Shown here one piece after another: positions 7,666-15,220 of a DNA stretch of 40,625 bases. The notes beneath the pieces are model-generated. The model saw nothing but the letters and a program-made list of their open reading frames with translations. It did not search any database and was not told where the DNA came from. The position numbers and the translations under genes were made by a program. The stretch lies in IMG/VR virus record IMGVR_UViG_3300044623_000711, positions 1 to 40,625 of that record. One strand, written 5' to 3'. The stretch's first letter is position 1. The number at the start of each line of letters is the position of its first letter. The stretch comes from a virus.

Positions 7666-9372
7666 TTAGTATCCACCGCCGCCGCGGGTATCAAAACCTC
7701 CATTGCCCACGTAAGCAAGGCCCGAGACCAAAAGCATACCAATGCAATCAATAGGATCCTTGCTAGCCCCCTTCTGCCCGTCCCGGCCTGTGTGCTCGCT
7801 CAAAGCATAGATCAGGTTGCTGCAGGTCTTGACCACATACAGCGCCGGTTCGTTTAGCGGGGTCAGCGCCTGCGTAGCATCGTAGGACAGCAGGCTGTTA
7901 ATAGCGCTTGTCCGCTGGTCCACAGGCACGCCAGGAGCCGGGATGAAGGCCATCCCCTCGTCATTGGGATTGTCCGATTCAGCCAGTAGGTCGATGAGTG
8001 TGGTGCCCCCCTGCTCCGATAGTGCAGGGCTACCGCCGGCCTTAGGATCAATCAATCGCATCACTGGCTCCCCATAGCCCAGCTCTGACTCAATGGTCCG
8101 AAACATGGTCCGATACTCCGATATCGACCGGCCTGCATCCAGTGTCTGAGCCGGGCCTGCCTTGCCGTCGTGTTTCTCCGATGGGAACGTCCACTCGCCG
8201 TAGTTGGCGTAATCCGGGAACTCACGCACCACGATCCGGCGGCCATTCTCGTACACCAGCATCCACATACAGAACCAGTTCCGAGCGCCGGCAGGGTCGC
8301 ATACCATGTACAGCGTCCCCCCAGGAGGCACGGCCTCGGGCTCGATGCAGTGGATGTCCACCCGAAACCGGGCGAAGGCCTTCCCAATGTTGTCACTGGC
8401 CCACCCATAGGCCCGGGTCAATATCTGCCCCATAGGTGCCGTGATTAGCTTACTCTTCATCTCGTCGAACGGGTTGTAGGGGTTGTCCTCGCTAAAGAAA
8501 AACACCGTTCTCCGGTTAGTTTGGGCCTGCACCATTGTCCTGGCAGCCTTGCCCACAGGCCATGTAGGAAGCGCCTGCTTGCCCTTTAGCAGCTCGGCCT
8601 CATCGAACCGAGTGATAGCAGAGCCGGCGGTGTACTCCTTGTAGACACTGGCCACGCCCTCCAATGGCGTCTGGGTTACCAGTAGCTTGCCGCGGCGTGT
8701 AATGAGCCGGTAGCGCAGAGTCTCAACCCATGACTGTGGCACCAGCTCGTCGCACCAGATCATGTCCGCTTCCCGCCCCTCGATCGTGTTCTCCGATTGC
8801 GTGTAGTTCAAAAAGTCGCACCGAGAGCCATTAGGGAGAATGAAGCTGCCATCGGTGAAACCATTCTTCCGGCTGTAGTTGAGATAGTGGATCCGGCCCT
8901 TCTTAGTGCCTCGTAGCGCTACAGGCAGGTAGTTATATATAGCGGGTTGCTGCACTGTTACACTAGTGGCATGGCTGGTATGACAGCACAGTACCGCGGC
9001 GTTCTCCTTTTCCAGCAGCGTCTGCACCACTCGCCGGGCTGCCCATAGCGTCTTACCTGCCCGGTTGCCGCCGGATACCAACAGCTCCTGGGTGAGTGCG
9101 TACTCGGTGTTGCCAATCTCCCAGTGGTCGGGGATGTAGCCGTAGGTGTAGGGGTCGGCCTTTTCTAAGGTTACGAGCTGGGTGCGCTTGAGTCGCAACT
9201 CGACAGCCCGGGGGTGCGCGGCGTCTACCCGGGGTATAACAGGGTGCAATGGCTGCTCGTTCCACCAGGCTGTGTTGCACGCCTCGGTGCAGAAGCGTTT
9301 CTGCTTAGGGCCGGTGTGGTGCTTGAGGATAACGAATGGCTTGGAGCAGAGGAGGCAGAGGGGGAGAGACAT
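7666..9372 (-). CDS. terL: Terminase large subunit with N-terminal zinc finger
   Basis: The ATPase domain has a Walker A-like SGGNRAGKT at about residues 100-108 and a Walker B ADMIWCDEL near residue 203. The C-terminal half contains Asp-rich stretches (VCDPAG, RLIDPKAGG) fitting the RNase H-like nuclease. Start taken at ATG 9372 (568 aa); a GTG at 9423 would add 17 Pro/Leu-rich residues. Unusually, the first 35 residues carry Cys6-x2-Cys9 and Cys28-x3-Cys32 around a basic loop, a short zinc finger. It packages DNA with the portal. Confidence 0.9.
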   Translation of the reverse strand: MSLPLCLLCSKPFVILKHHTGPKQKRFCTEACNTAWWNEQPLHPVIPRVDAAHPRAVELRLKRTQLVTLEKADPYTYGYIPDHWEIGNTEYALTQELLVSGGNRAGKTLWAARRVVQTLLEKENAAVLCCHTSHATSVTVQQPAIYNYLPVALRGTKKGRIHYLNYSRKNGFTDGSFILPNGSRCDFLNYTQSENTIEGREADMIWCDELVPQSWVETLRYRLITRRGKLLVTQTPLEGVASVYKEYTAGSAITRFDEAELLKGKQALPTWPVGKAARTMVQAQTNRRTVFFFSEDNPYNPFDEMKSKLITAPMGQILTRAYGWASDNIGKAFARFRVDIHCIEPEAVPPGGTLYMVCDPAGARNWFCMWMLVYENGRRIVVREFPDYANYGEWTFPSEKHDGKAGPAQTLDAGRSISEYRTMFRTIESELGYGEPVMRLIDPKAGGSPALSEQGGTTLIDLLAESDNPNDEGMAFIPAPGVPVDQRTSAINSLLSYDATQALTPLNEPALYVVKTCSNLIYALSEHTGRDGQKGASKDPIDCIGMLLVSGLAYVGNGGFDTRGGGGY

Positions 9373-9780
9373 AGGGGTAGAGGAGAGGGGATGGGGCAAG
9401 GCCAAGGCAGGGCTTCCATTCACTTTACAGAGGAGGACGGAAGAGGACAGAGGGTGACTGAAGGCTGTGTTGGGGTGATGTTTGTTAATATTTTTCGCTT
9501 TGGTTTACCCGTCGCCTTTTGGCGCTGCAGCCGATGGCCTGACCCCCTCCCCCCATCCTGCCTTGGCCTGCTTGTCGCTGACCTTGGCGGTGGGGTAGGA
9601 CATTGGCCTTTTGAACGGTGGCTAAAGTGCGTTTGACCCAATGTTTACGGGCTATTGCTGCGTGTTTTTGTGTCGAAGTGAATATAACTGCTATTGTGCA
9701 TCTGACTGCCATAAACAGGCCTAAATGCGTGGTTTCTGCGTGGTCACTATTGGTAGGGGTAGGACATTTCGGGCCATTAC
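9373..9780 (-). promoter_or_regulatory. Long intergenic/control region upstream of the terminase gene
   Basis: About 400 bases with no convincing gene. It holds two 13-bp direct repeats of ggggtaggacatt (9592-9604 and 9756-9768), a polypyrimidine stretch just before the terminase start, and two motifs shared with the gap at 19850-19981: tttcgctttggttt (9493-9506) and cccaatgtttacg (9637-9649). A 75-codon open frame at 9485-9712 exists but has basic, low-information composition. I read this as a control region or packaging-site neighbourhood for the late genes. No clear sigma-70 promoter was found. Confidence 0.5.
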
Positions 9781-10413
9781 CTAAACCACATCGGGCGTCT
9801 GTTCATCGTTCACAGTGATCGTGTTGCGGTCACGCAGGTCTGCCATGAGGTCACGGTGGTTGACCGAGGCTGTCATAGAGAGGTGTATGCTATTAGGCTG
9901 GCCCTTCAGTGTGGATAATTTATCCAAAGTGATTCCTATCGCTACGGGTAAAGTGCGATCATCAATGAATTCAATTGCTGATTCAGCAAGACGTTTAGTG
10001 CCTTTCCATATAGCAACCTCCATGAATCCGACAACATCCTTGCGCCACTCTTCTTCAGTCTCTGGGTAGTCATGCGGAACCTTAACACCTCTAACATACT
10101 TGAACACTGTGCTTTCTATGAACCCTGTCTCCTTCGCTATGGTCTCAAGTGTCTTGTTGAGTATTACTCCTTCTACAATCTTGTCTGCCTTATCTTGTGT
10201 AAGTGTTGATTTGTGATGTTGTGTTGGGTTGTGCGTCTTCTCGTAACCAAGATCACTAGCCGTCTTCAACACCTTGTCGATCATCTCTTGCTTGAACTTG
10301 CCTTTGCCATTCAAGATCTGATTAACACGCACTACATTTACGCCACAGGTCTTTGAGATGGTTTCCTGTGATACACGTCCTACTGGTATTCTGCCATCAG
10401 GCTTACCCGACAT
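9781..10413 (-). CDS. LacI-type HTH protein, candidate terminase small subunit
   Basis: Start chosen at ATG 10413 (MSGKPDGR), overlapping the previous gene by 11 bases; ATG 10428 is an alternative. Residues 12-50 resemble a LacI-family helix-turn-helix (VSQETISKTCGV, then QILNGKGKF and LGYE). A second HTH-like segment follows (ETIAKETGFIESTVFKYV). The C-terminal part has LPVAIGITLDKLSTLKGQP, a pattern I recall from small-terminase-like HTH proteins. No LacI sugar-binding domain is present. Its place just upstream of the terminase supports a DNA-recognition role in packaging. A transcriptional regulator is the alternative. Confidence 0.6.
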   Translation of the reverse strand: MSGKPDGRIPVGRVSQETISKTCGVNVVRVNQILNGKGKFKQEMIDKVLKTASDLGYEKTHNPTQHHKSTLTQDKADKIVEGVILNKTLETIAKETGFIESTVFKYVRGVKVPHDYPETEEEWRKDVVGFMEVAIWKGTKRLAESAIEFIDDRTLPVAIGITLDKLSTLKGQPNSIHLSMTASVNHRDLMADLRDRNTITVNDEQTPDVV

Positions 10414-11218
10414 ACGGTTTAAACCCATAGGGATATTCGCCCCAGTGGTTGAGATGTTTTTTCGGCTGCATGGCATAATGCTTCACATCGCACAGGGACA
10501 ACCTCACCGCGGCAGCATAGTCCTCGCTGAGGTACTCGTGCTGCCCTGGCAGGGTGTCCATGGCGAACGGCATCCATAATGTAGGGAACTGGTCGACCCT
10601 CACATCCTTGCACCAGTCGATCCGATAGGGGTTTGGCACCTCTGACCCTCCGAGCCAATCAAGTGCGCTCATAAGGCAACGTCGGGGGATTGCGAGGCAT
10701 CCCGATGCGAACATTCGGATCGGTACTAGCTCTGTGGCACTCTCGGCATCCGAAGTCTGCATCCTCAGAGCTTTGACGTGCTCGGTGTCGATACGCAGGG
10801 CCGGCCTTAGCGGTAGTGCTCGGCATGGGTAGGGGATGCACACGGTCGCCTGGTGCTCGTGGGCGAGCTCTGCCATGCGGATAATGTCTTTCGCGTCGAA
10901 CTCGATATCGTGGTCAATCTGAACCCATACGTCCTTGCCACTGTCTAGGAACCACTTGGTAGCGCGGCAACGGCTTCGGGATATCAGAGCATCCTCGCGG
11001 ATGGTTCGTAGATCTGTCTGTCTATCTGACGTACTAAAGTTGGCTGTTAGACCTACCCAGGACATAAGACAGGCTGCACTGATACCACCGTAGGCATACA
11101 GGCTGACGTGTATCGAGGGCCTTGTGCCTGATGTAGTCGGCTCATGCACCACGGCTGTAGCCTGTGGAGCGTGGATGAACGGGTCGTTCATGTTGATTGC
11201 TGCTGTTGGATTGTTCAT
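10403..11218 (-). CDS. GT-A-like glycosyltransferase
   Basis: The 271-aa protein starts at ATG 11218 (ATGA overlap). A DxD-like motif (QIDHDIEF) lies near residue 104, followed by helical HEHQATVCIPYP. A late SEDYAAAVRLSL resembles the Glu-Asp catalytic-base region of family 2-type enzymes. This fits a nucleotide-sugar transferase without a membrane segment. Possible substrates are phage DNA bases, virion proteins or host surface glycans; the sequence does not say which. It is unusual in sitting between replication genes and the terminase. A second, unrelated glycosyltransferase-like gene is at 30210-30944. Confidence 0.65.
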   Translation of the reverse strand: MNNPTAAINMNDPFIHAPQATAVVHEPTTSGTRPSIHVSLYAYGGISAACLMSWVGLTANFSTSDRQTDLRTIREDALISRSRCRATKWFLDSGKDVWVQIDHDIEFDAKDIIRMAELAHEHQATVCIPYPCRALPLRPALRIDTEHVKALRMQTSDAESATELVPIRMFASGCLAIPRRCLMSALDWLGGSEVPNPYRIDWCKDVRVDQFPTLWMPFAMDTLPGQHEYLSEDYAAAVRLSLCDVKHYAMQPKKHLNHWGEYPYGFKPYVG

Positions 11219-11559
11219 GGCTGTTTCAAATCGTGTTTGATTCTATCAGATGCGAGTATTGCTTCATGCCCTTTGGCTAATATGTATGTGATTGATCCTC
11301 TTGATACACCAATTGCTTTGGCGGTGTCGTCCAGTGTTAGGCCTAGCTGCCTGAGTTCGTATGCACGCTGACAGAACTCCGGGGTGTACTGCTCCGGGTC
11401 GACGTGTATCTCCTCCTCGATGCCCGGGTCAAGCGAGCCGTCGTCGTGGTATTTCTGGGATAGCGGGTAGGACATGAGGCCCTTGTCGATAGCCCACTTG
11501 ATCAGCCTAGGCGCTTCGTTCAGGAGCTTGGTGCGGTTGAGATCGTATTTGATGTTCAT
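11215..11559 (-). CDS. HTH DNA-binding protein (114 aa)
   Basis: Start ATG 11559 overlaps the helicase stop (ATGA), and its own stop overlaps the glycosyltransferase start. The C-terminal third has a helix-turn-helix pattern, LGLTLDDTAKAIGVSRGSITYIL at about residues 70-92, like resolvase or Xre-type HTHs. The N-terminal half is acidic with no motif. It is likely a small regulator of early or late phage transcription. No catalytic domain is visible. Confidence 0.65.
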   Translation of the reverse strand: MNIKYDLNRTKLLNEAPRLIKWAIDKGLMSYPLSQKYHDDGSLDPGIEEEIHVDPEQYTPEFCQRAYELRQLGLTLDDTAKAIGVSRGSITYILAKGHEAILASDRIKHDLKQP

Positions 11560-12854
11560 TGGAAGCTCGGTGATGGGTCTGTGAAGCGGCAGTATTGGCC
11601 TTCGTAATGGAGTTTTACGTGACCGCATTCACCGTCTCGTTGTTTCGCGATAATAATGGCAGCCTCTCCTGACGGCTCGGTTCTGTCACGGTTTAGAAGC
11701 ATGACCGCGTCGGCATCACGCTCCAGTTGCCCGCTATCCGCCAGGTCACTCAGCTTGGGCTGACGGCATTTTTCCTTATCGGATTCCCGGTTGAGTTGTG
11801 CTAAGGCTAACATGGCCACACCTGTCTGGACGGCGATTGCCTTTAACTTGCCGGATACCTCGGCGACCTCGTAGGTGCGTTTCTCCGAGCGGTCTGCTGC
11901 CTTCACCTTCTGGATGTAGTCGACGATCACCAGGCGAACCTTGTGTTTGCGGACAGCCCGTCGGACATGGGCGGTGATGCTGGCGATACTGTGGCTGCTT
12001 GGTCCATCGAGGAACCATAGGGGGCTGCTTGCGATCTTGGCCGAGGCCGCGGTCATGGACCTCATGTCACCGTCGCTAAGGTCGCCACTCTTTAGGTTCT
12101 GCATCGGGATGCTTCCGATGGTGGAAACCATGCGTCGGAAGATGGCTTCTTGGGACATCTCCAGGCTGACGAATAAGGTGGGCACCTTGTCTTGGATGGC
12201 TGCTTGGTAAGCAATTGCTATAGCGATGGCTGTCTTTCCGATACTTGGCCTGGCCGCAATGATGGCCATCTCTCGAAGCTGCAGGCCGTCGGTCTTGTGG
12301 TCGAGCCAATGAAAGCCTGTAGCGATACCAGATAATGAGCCCTTACGATTGAACCTGTCCTGCATTTGGTCGATGAAGTTACCGGCTACCGTCTTTGAGG
12401 TTGCGAGCATCTCCTTGGATGCCTCAATGCTAAGGCCTGCTTCGGCATTGGCGACGATTTGATCCGGTTGGAGTGTGGTCACCGCGGATTCACGTATCAG
12501 ACGGTCACCGGTGTCTCGCAACTGGCGACGATGGGCCGAGTCGGTGATGCCCTTGAGGTAATACGGGAGGTTGGCCGGCGATGGGCAGATTTCCATGGCC
12601 TGATTCCAGACATCAAAAGGCATAGGCAGTAGGCCATAGGCTTTCTTCCATTCCTTGCCGAGCTCGGACAACGAGGGCTGTTGGTTGGCCTGCACCATGG
12701 TGCGGATGATATCGAAGGTCTGGCGCAGGTTGTCCTGGTTGATCCATTCGCTCCGTATTTCTGCTAGGGCATCGGAGCAGGTGTCGATGGTTCCTGTGAG
12801 GCAAGCTCCGATCATGCCCAGCTCGTCGTCGGCAGGGTAATAGACGTCGTTCAC
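11556..12854 (-). CDS. dnaB: DnaB-like replicative helicase
   Basis: The 432-aa protein has the full DnaB layout: an N-terminal helical domain (about residues 1-100), a linker, and a RecA-like C-terminal domain. Walker A is ARPSIGKT (201-208), Walker B is LVIVDYIQKV (about 305), and the late ALAQLNRE motif matches DnaB helicases. There is no primase domain, and no separate primase was recognised. Its start overlaps the stop of the upstream initiator-like gene (ATGA), pairing loader/initiator and helicase as in lambda O/P-type replication modules. It unwinds the fork. Confidence 0.93.
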   Translation of the reverse strand: MNDVYYPADDELGMIGACLTGTIDTCSDALAEIRSEWINQDNLRQTFDIIRTMVQANQQPSLSELGKEWKKAYGLLPMPFDVWNQAMEICPSPANLPYYLKGITDSAHRRQLRDTGDRLIRESAVTTLQPDQIVANAEAGLSIEASKEMLATSKTVAGNFIDQMQDRFNRKGSLSGIATGFHWLDHKTDGLQLREMAIIAARPSIGKTAIAIAIAYQAAIQDKVPTLFVSLEMSQEAIFRRMVSTIGSIPMQNLKSGDLSDGDMRSMTAASAKIASSPLWFLDGPSSHSIASITAHVRRAVRKHKVRLVIVDYIQKVKAADRSEKRTYEVAEVSGKLKAIAVQTGVAMLALAQLNRESDKEKCRQPKLSDLADSGQLERDADAVMLLNRDRTEPSGEAAIIIAKQRDGECGHVKLHYEGQYCRFTDPSPSFQ

Positions 12855-13600
12855 AGGCTATCCCTCCAATCGAGTTCCTTCTTGGGGCTGCCAGGTGTCG
12901 AGCTAATGGTAATTCCCTGCGACTTGTATAATCCCTTCCAACCCGAGGCTATTGAGTTCTCAACAACCGAAGGCAGTTCTGCTGGTGTGAACTCTCGGGA
13001 CCACTTGGTCAGTGCTGCAGTCAGGCCAGTCTTCTTGTAGGTCTCACGCTTTTCTGCCTTGTACTGCATCCAAAGCCTGATGGCATCCAAGCAGTTCTTG
13101 GTTCGGATAAGTTCGGGCAGTTCTACACCATGGGCAATCTCCCATTCTGACTTAAGAGACACCGATTGTTTCTTCTTTTCTGTCTTCTCTTCTCTATCTT
13201 CTCTATCGGTTACCCCATGGGTTAGCTGTGGGTTAACCTGATTCGGTTCTGGGTTAACCCGTGGGTTACCCGTGGGTTTCTTTGGGCGTCCTCCTTTGCC
13301 TCCATTGGACCAGGCAGCGATGAGGCTGGCGTTCACCTCGTCCCATTGGTGGGCTATCAGGTAGCCATCCTCGACTCTGCAGAAGGTTTGCAGCATAGCT
13401 GACCAGAATACATCGGCATCACCAGGCCATCGGCAGACTGATGACAGGATGGCCGGGCTCCACTCTGGGAAGATGTTGGTCTTCCTTGTTTGGCAGTGTG
13501 ACCACAGCCGGATGACGTAATTAGGCGCTGCATCGGTTTCCAGAAGCCTCATCAGTAGACGGGTCTTCCAGTGATCTAGGAAGTCGGGTTCAATTATCAT
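12851..13600 (-). CDS. Replication initiator (lambda O-like organisation)
   Basis: The 249-aa product starts at ATG 13600. The N-terminal 110 residues resemble winged-helix phage initiators or replisome organisers (DHWKTRLLMRLL, then YVIRLWSHCQTRKTN). A charged linker follows (GNPRVNPEPNQVNPQ, EDREEKTEKKKQ), then a C-terminal domain with a LWMQYKAEKRETYKKTG pattern likely to contact the helicase. The linker DNA carries iteron-like repeats (13217-13280). The stop overlaps the helicase start. This matches initiators that hold their own origin, as lambda O does. Family name not certain. Confidence 0.7.
   Translation of the reverse strand: MIIEPDFLDHWKTRLLMRLLETDAAPNYVIRLWSHCQTRKTNIFPEWSPAILSSVCRWPGDADVFWSAMLQTFCRVEDGYLIAHQWDEVNASLIAAWSNGGKGGRPKKPTGNPRVNPEPNQVNPQLTHGVTDREDREEKTEKKKQSVSLKSEWEIAHGVELPELIRTKNCLDAIRLWMQYKAEKRETYKKTGLTAALTKWSREFTPAELPSVVENSIASGWKGLYKSQGITISSTPGSPKKELDWRDSL
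13217..13280. repeat. Iteron array, candidate origin of replication
   Basis: Five copies of TGGGTTA or a close variant begin at 13218, 13229, 13250, 13262 and 13273. The steps are 11, 21, 12 and 11 bp, that is one or two helical turns. The best copies extend to TGGGTTAACC, which contains the palindrome GGTTAACC. A divergent inverted copy (ggttacccc) lies just before. They encode the Asn-Pro-rich linker of the initiator, as the lambda origin iterons lie inside O. Direct observation of repeats; origin function is inference. Confidence 0.65.
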
Positions 13601-13783
13601 GGTTCAAACAGAAAACCCCACCCAATCCGCGGTGAGAACTCCCGTACAAGCAACGGGACGTGACACGGAAAGAGTGGGGAAAAGTGGGTTGAACATGGCT
13701 TGTAGTTGTGGTGCCTGCGTTGGCTTCTCACGGCTCACGCTGACGGCCTCTCTCTATAGTCTGTCCTGGTCGATGTCCACCGC
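13601..13783 (-). promoter_or_regulatory. Leader/intergenic region upstream of the initiator
   Basis: There is no gene in these 183 bases. They contain an inverted repeat CCCGT/ACGGG with a 7-nt loop near 13633-13649, nested inside a wider ccccac/gtgggg pair (about 13614 and 13674). The wider region could fold as the 5' leader of the initiator-helicase transcript. No good promoter hexamers or U-tract were found. Confidence 0.4.
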
Positions 13784-14446
13784 TTAGTAGGCCGGCATCA
13801 GCACGTCAGCCACCTTCTGCGTCAGCTCGACATCACGCAGGCAGTAATTGATGGCCGCCTCACGGTCGCTTTTAAACAGCTCGGAGAACATGGCCCCATT
13901 GCCGGCCTTATCGCCGAGCCCCAGATGCCTGCTGATGGCCCCGAGACTGCCGTGCGCCCTACTGTCCCCGAGCTGCCACACCTCGCGCAGGTCGACCACC
14001 AGGTCGCTCCAGTACCTGCCCTGCCGTATCCAGTAGGGTGGTGTGATCCTGTGCTTCCATGACCGCTTAATGAGGAAGGGCAAGTCAAACGGTTTAACAT
14101 TGAAACCAATTAGCGAGGGCTGGCGCTCCATGCTGGTGATGAGCTTCCACCACTGGCGCAGCATCTCGGCCTCGCCATCTGCATCACAGCACAGCACCGA
14201 TGGGGTCTCGTGCTCAATACGATAGCCGATGCACAATATCTGGCCCGATAGCGCGTCCAGGGCAGCACCGCGGATGTAGTCGGACACGTGCGTCTCCTCT
14301 GCACGCTGGATCTTCTCTGCTATGAGATCCGGGTTCTTGATGTTGCCGAGCTTCACGTCACTGGCAACGAACGGTGGGATGACCAATTCGCTCAAGGGCA
14401 TAGGCCCGGTCTCGATGTCGAAGTAGATCTTATGGTTGGCTGGCAT
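13784..14446 (-). CDS. DnaQ/PolB-type 3'-5' exonuclease
   Basis: The 220-aa protein holds the three exonuclease motifs of the DEDDy superfamily: Exo I YFDIET (Asp10, Glu12), Exo II LIGFNVKPFDLPFL (about residues 112-125) and Exo III YCLRDVELT near the C-terminus. The order resembles predicted PolB-associated exonucleases. No polymerase domain is attached, and no phage DNA polymerase was recognised, so host polymerase is probably used. The start overlaps the preceding gene by 17 bases. Likely role: proofreading, recombination or nucleotide recycling. Confidence 0.8.
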   Translation of the reverse strand: MPANHKIYFDIETGPMPLSELVIPPFVASDVKLGNIKNPDLIAEKIQRAEETHVSDYIRGAALDALSGQILCIGYRIEHETPSVLCCDADGEAEMLRQWWKLITSMERQPSLIGFNVKPFDLPFLIKRSWKHRITPPYWIRQGRYWSDLVVDLREVWQLGDSRAHGSLGAISRHLGLGDKAGNGAMFSELFKSDREAAINYCLRDVELTQKVADVLMPAY

Positions 14447-14738
14447 TTGGTTTACGGGGGTTGATTGCGTAGTAGGCTGTGTTCAAACCGACATTGAAGT
14501 GATCGGCTATCTCCCGATAGGTGTAACTGAGGTGGGTTTTACGCCATTCAGCGATCTCCTGGGCGATGTCCTTTTTGATGGAATACTTGCGATCTGTGTT
14601 TTTCTTTTCCTTGGGCCCCTTGTTGACCATGGCCTTGGAGTCCAAGTTTTCCTGCTTTGGCTTTGCCTGAGGCTTCACGTACCCGGAAGGCGGAGCACAG
14701 AGCTCTGCGATACGTGCGGCGGTTAAATTGATGTGCAT
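14430..14738 (-). CDS. HTH protein (102 aa)
   Basis: Start chosen at ATG 14738 (MHINLTAARIAEL); an upstream in-frame start would run into the hairpin region. A basic Lys-rich middle (KQENLDSKA, then KKNTDRKYSIKKD) is followed by a C-terminal HTH-like segment, SYTYREIADHFNVGLNTAYYA. It is probably a small DNA-binding regulator. It follows a hairpin (14794-14814) and precedes the exonuclease gene, which it overlaps. Confidence 0.6.
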   Translation of the reverse strand: MHINLTAARIAELCAPPSGYVKPQAKPKQENLDSKAMVNKGPKEKKNTDRKYSIKKDIAQEIAEWRKTHLSYTYREIADHFNVGLNTAYYAINPRKPNASQP

Positions 14739-14793
14739 AAAAGTGATGTGCGTTTGTCGACCGATGCGCACCCCCGGCATTTCCCATGAGTCC

Positions 14794-14814
14794 CCGGTAA
14801 CAACAGGTTACCGG
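14794..14814. promoter_or_regulatory. 8-bp hairpin in early-region gap
   Basis: A perfect inverted repeat, CCGGTAAC (14794-14801) with GTTACCGG (14807-14814) and a 5-nt loop, sits in an 82-base gap between two HTH genes. There is no U-tract on either strand, so it is a poor intrinsic terminator. An operator for one of the neighbouring HTH proteins, or an mRNA processing or stability hairpin, is more likely. Confidence 0.45.
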
Positions 14815-14820
14815 AAAATG

Positions 14821-15219
14821 TTAGATGATCTTGCTGCAGTGGGGGCAGGTCTTGCCCAGTGTTGGCCTGGTCTCCAGAGGAACAACCTCCAGCCACTCGC
14901 AGATCTCGATGTATGACTTACGTCCGAAAGACCATACGCATCCTGGGAACAGGTGGCCGCTCTGATACAAATCCAAAGCGTGCTCCTTGCTATTGATGCC
15001 AAGGTTCTCCAACACCCGGGAGGCCCGTACGCTCAATGGGAAGCCCCACAGGCTCAGGATTCCCTCCATCTGCTTGGCAGACTTGATGATCTGATGGACA
15101 CGTTGCCGGGTTACGTTCAGTTCCTTCCCGATCTCGTCCATGGTGCGCCCTTCGGCTCGCATCTGAACCACGCCCGGCACCAGGTGGGCTACCTTTTGGT
15201 ATTGCTTGCGTGTTTTCAT
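14821..15219 (-). CDS. Sigma-R4-like HTH plus alpha-CTD-like transcription protein
   Basis: Start at ATG 15219, one base after the SSB stop; the longer open frame upstream is a shadow of SSB. Residues 24-50 (RTMDEIGKELNVTRQRVHQI) match sigma-70 region 4 or related HTHs. Residues 56-110 match the RNA polymerase alpha C-terminal domain pattern: LSVRASRVLENLGI, then a spacer and SFGRKSYIEICEWL. A CxxC knuckle (CPHC) ends the 132-aa protein. The combination suggests a phage factor that binds promoter DNA and redirects host RNA polymerase. Domain matches are by eye. Confidence 0.65.
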   Translation of the reverse strand: MKTRKQYQKVAHLVPGVVQMRAEGRTMDEIGKELNVTRQRVHQIIKSAKQMEGILSLWGFPLSVRASRVLENLGINSKEHALDLYQSGHLFPGCVWSFGRKSYIEICEWLEVVPLETRPTLGKTCPHCSKII

Positions 15220-15220
15220 G

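Noticed and set aside
9485-9712. 75-codon minus-strand frame in the terminase gap
   Set aside because: Basic, Gln/Arg/Gly-rich, no coupling to neighbours, and it covers the shared intergenic motifs.
9781-10413. LacI-family lysogeny repressor
   Set aside because: No sugar-binding domain, no integrase or divergent promoter nearby; the place next to terminase favours a packaging role.
13208-13280. CRISPR-like repeat array
   Set aside because: Units are 7-10 bp at 11-21 bp steps inside a gene; they fit iterons, not repeats with spacers.
14794-14814. Intrinsic terminator
   Set aside because: Perfect stem but no U-tract on either strand; kept only as a hairpin.
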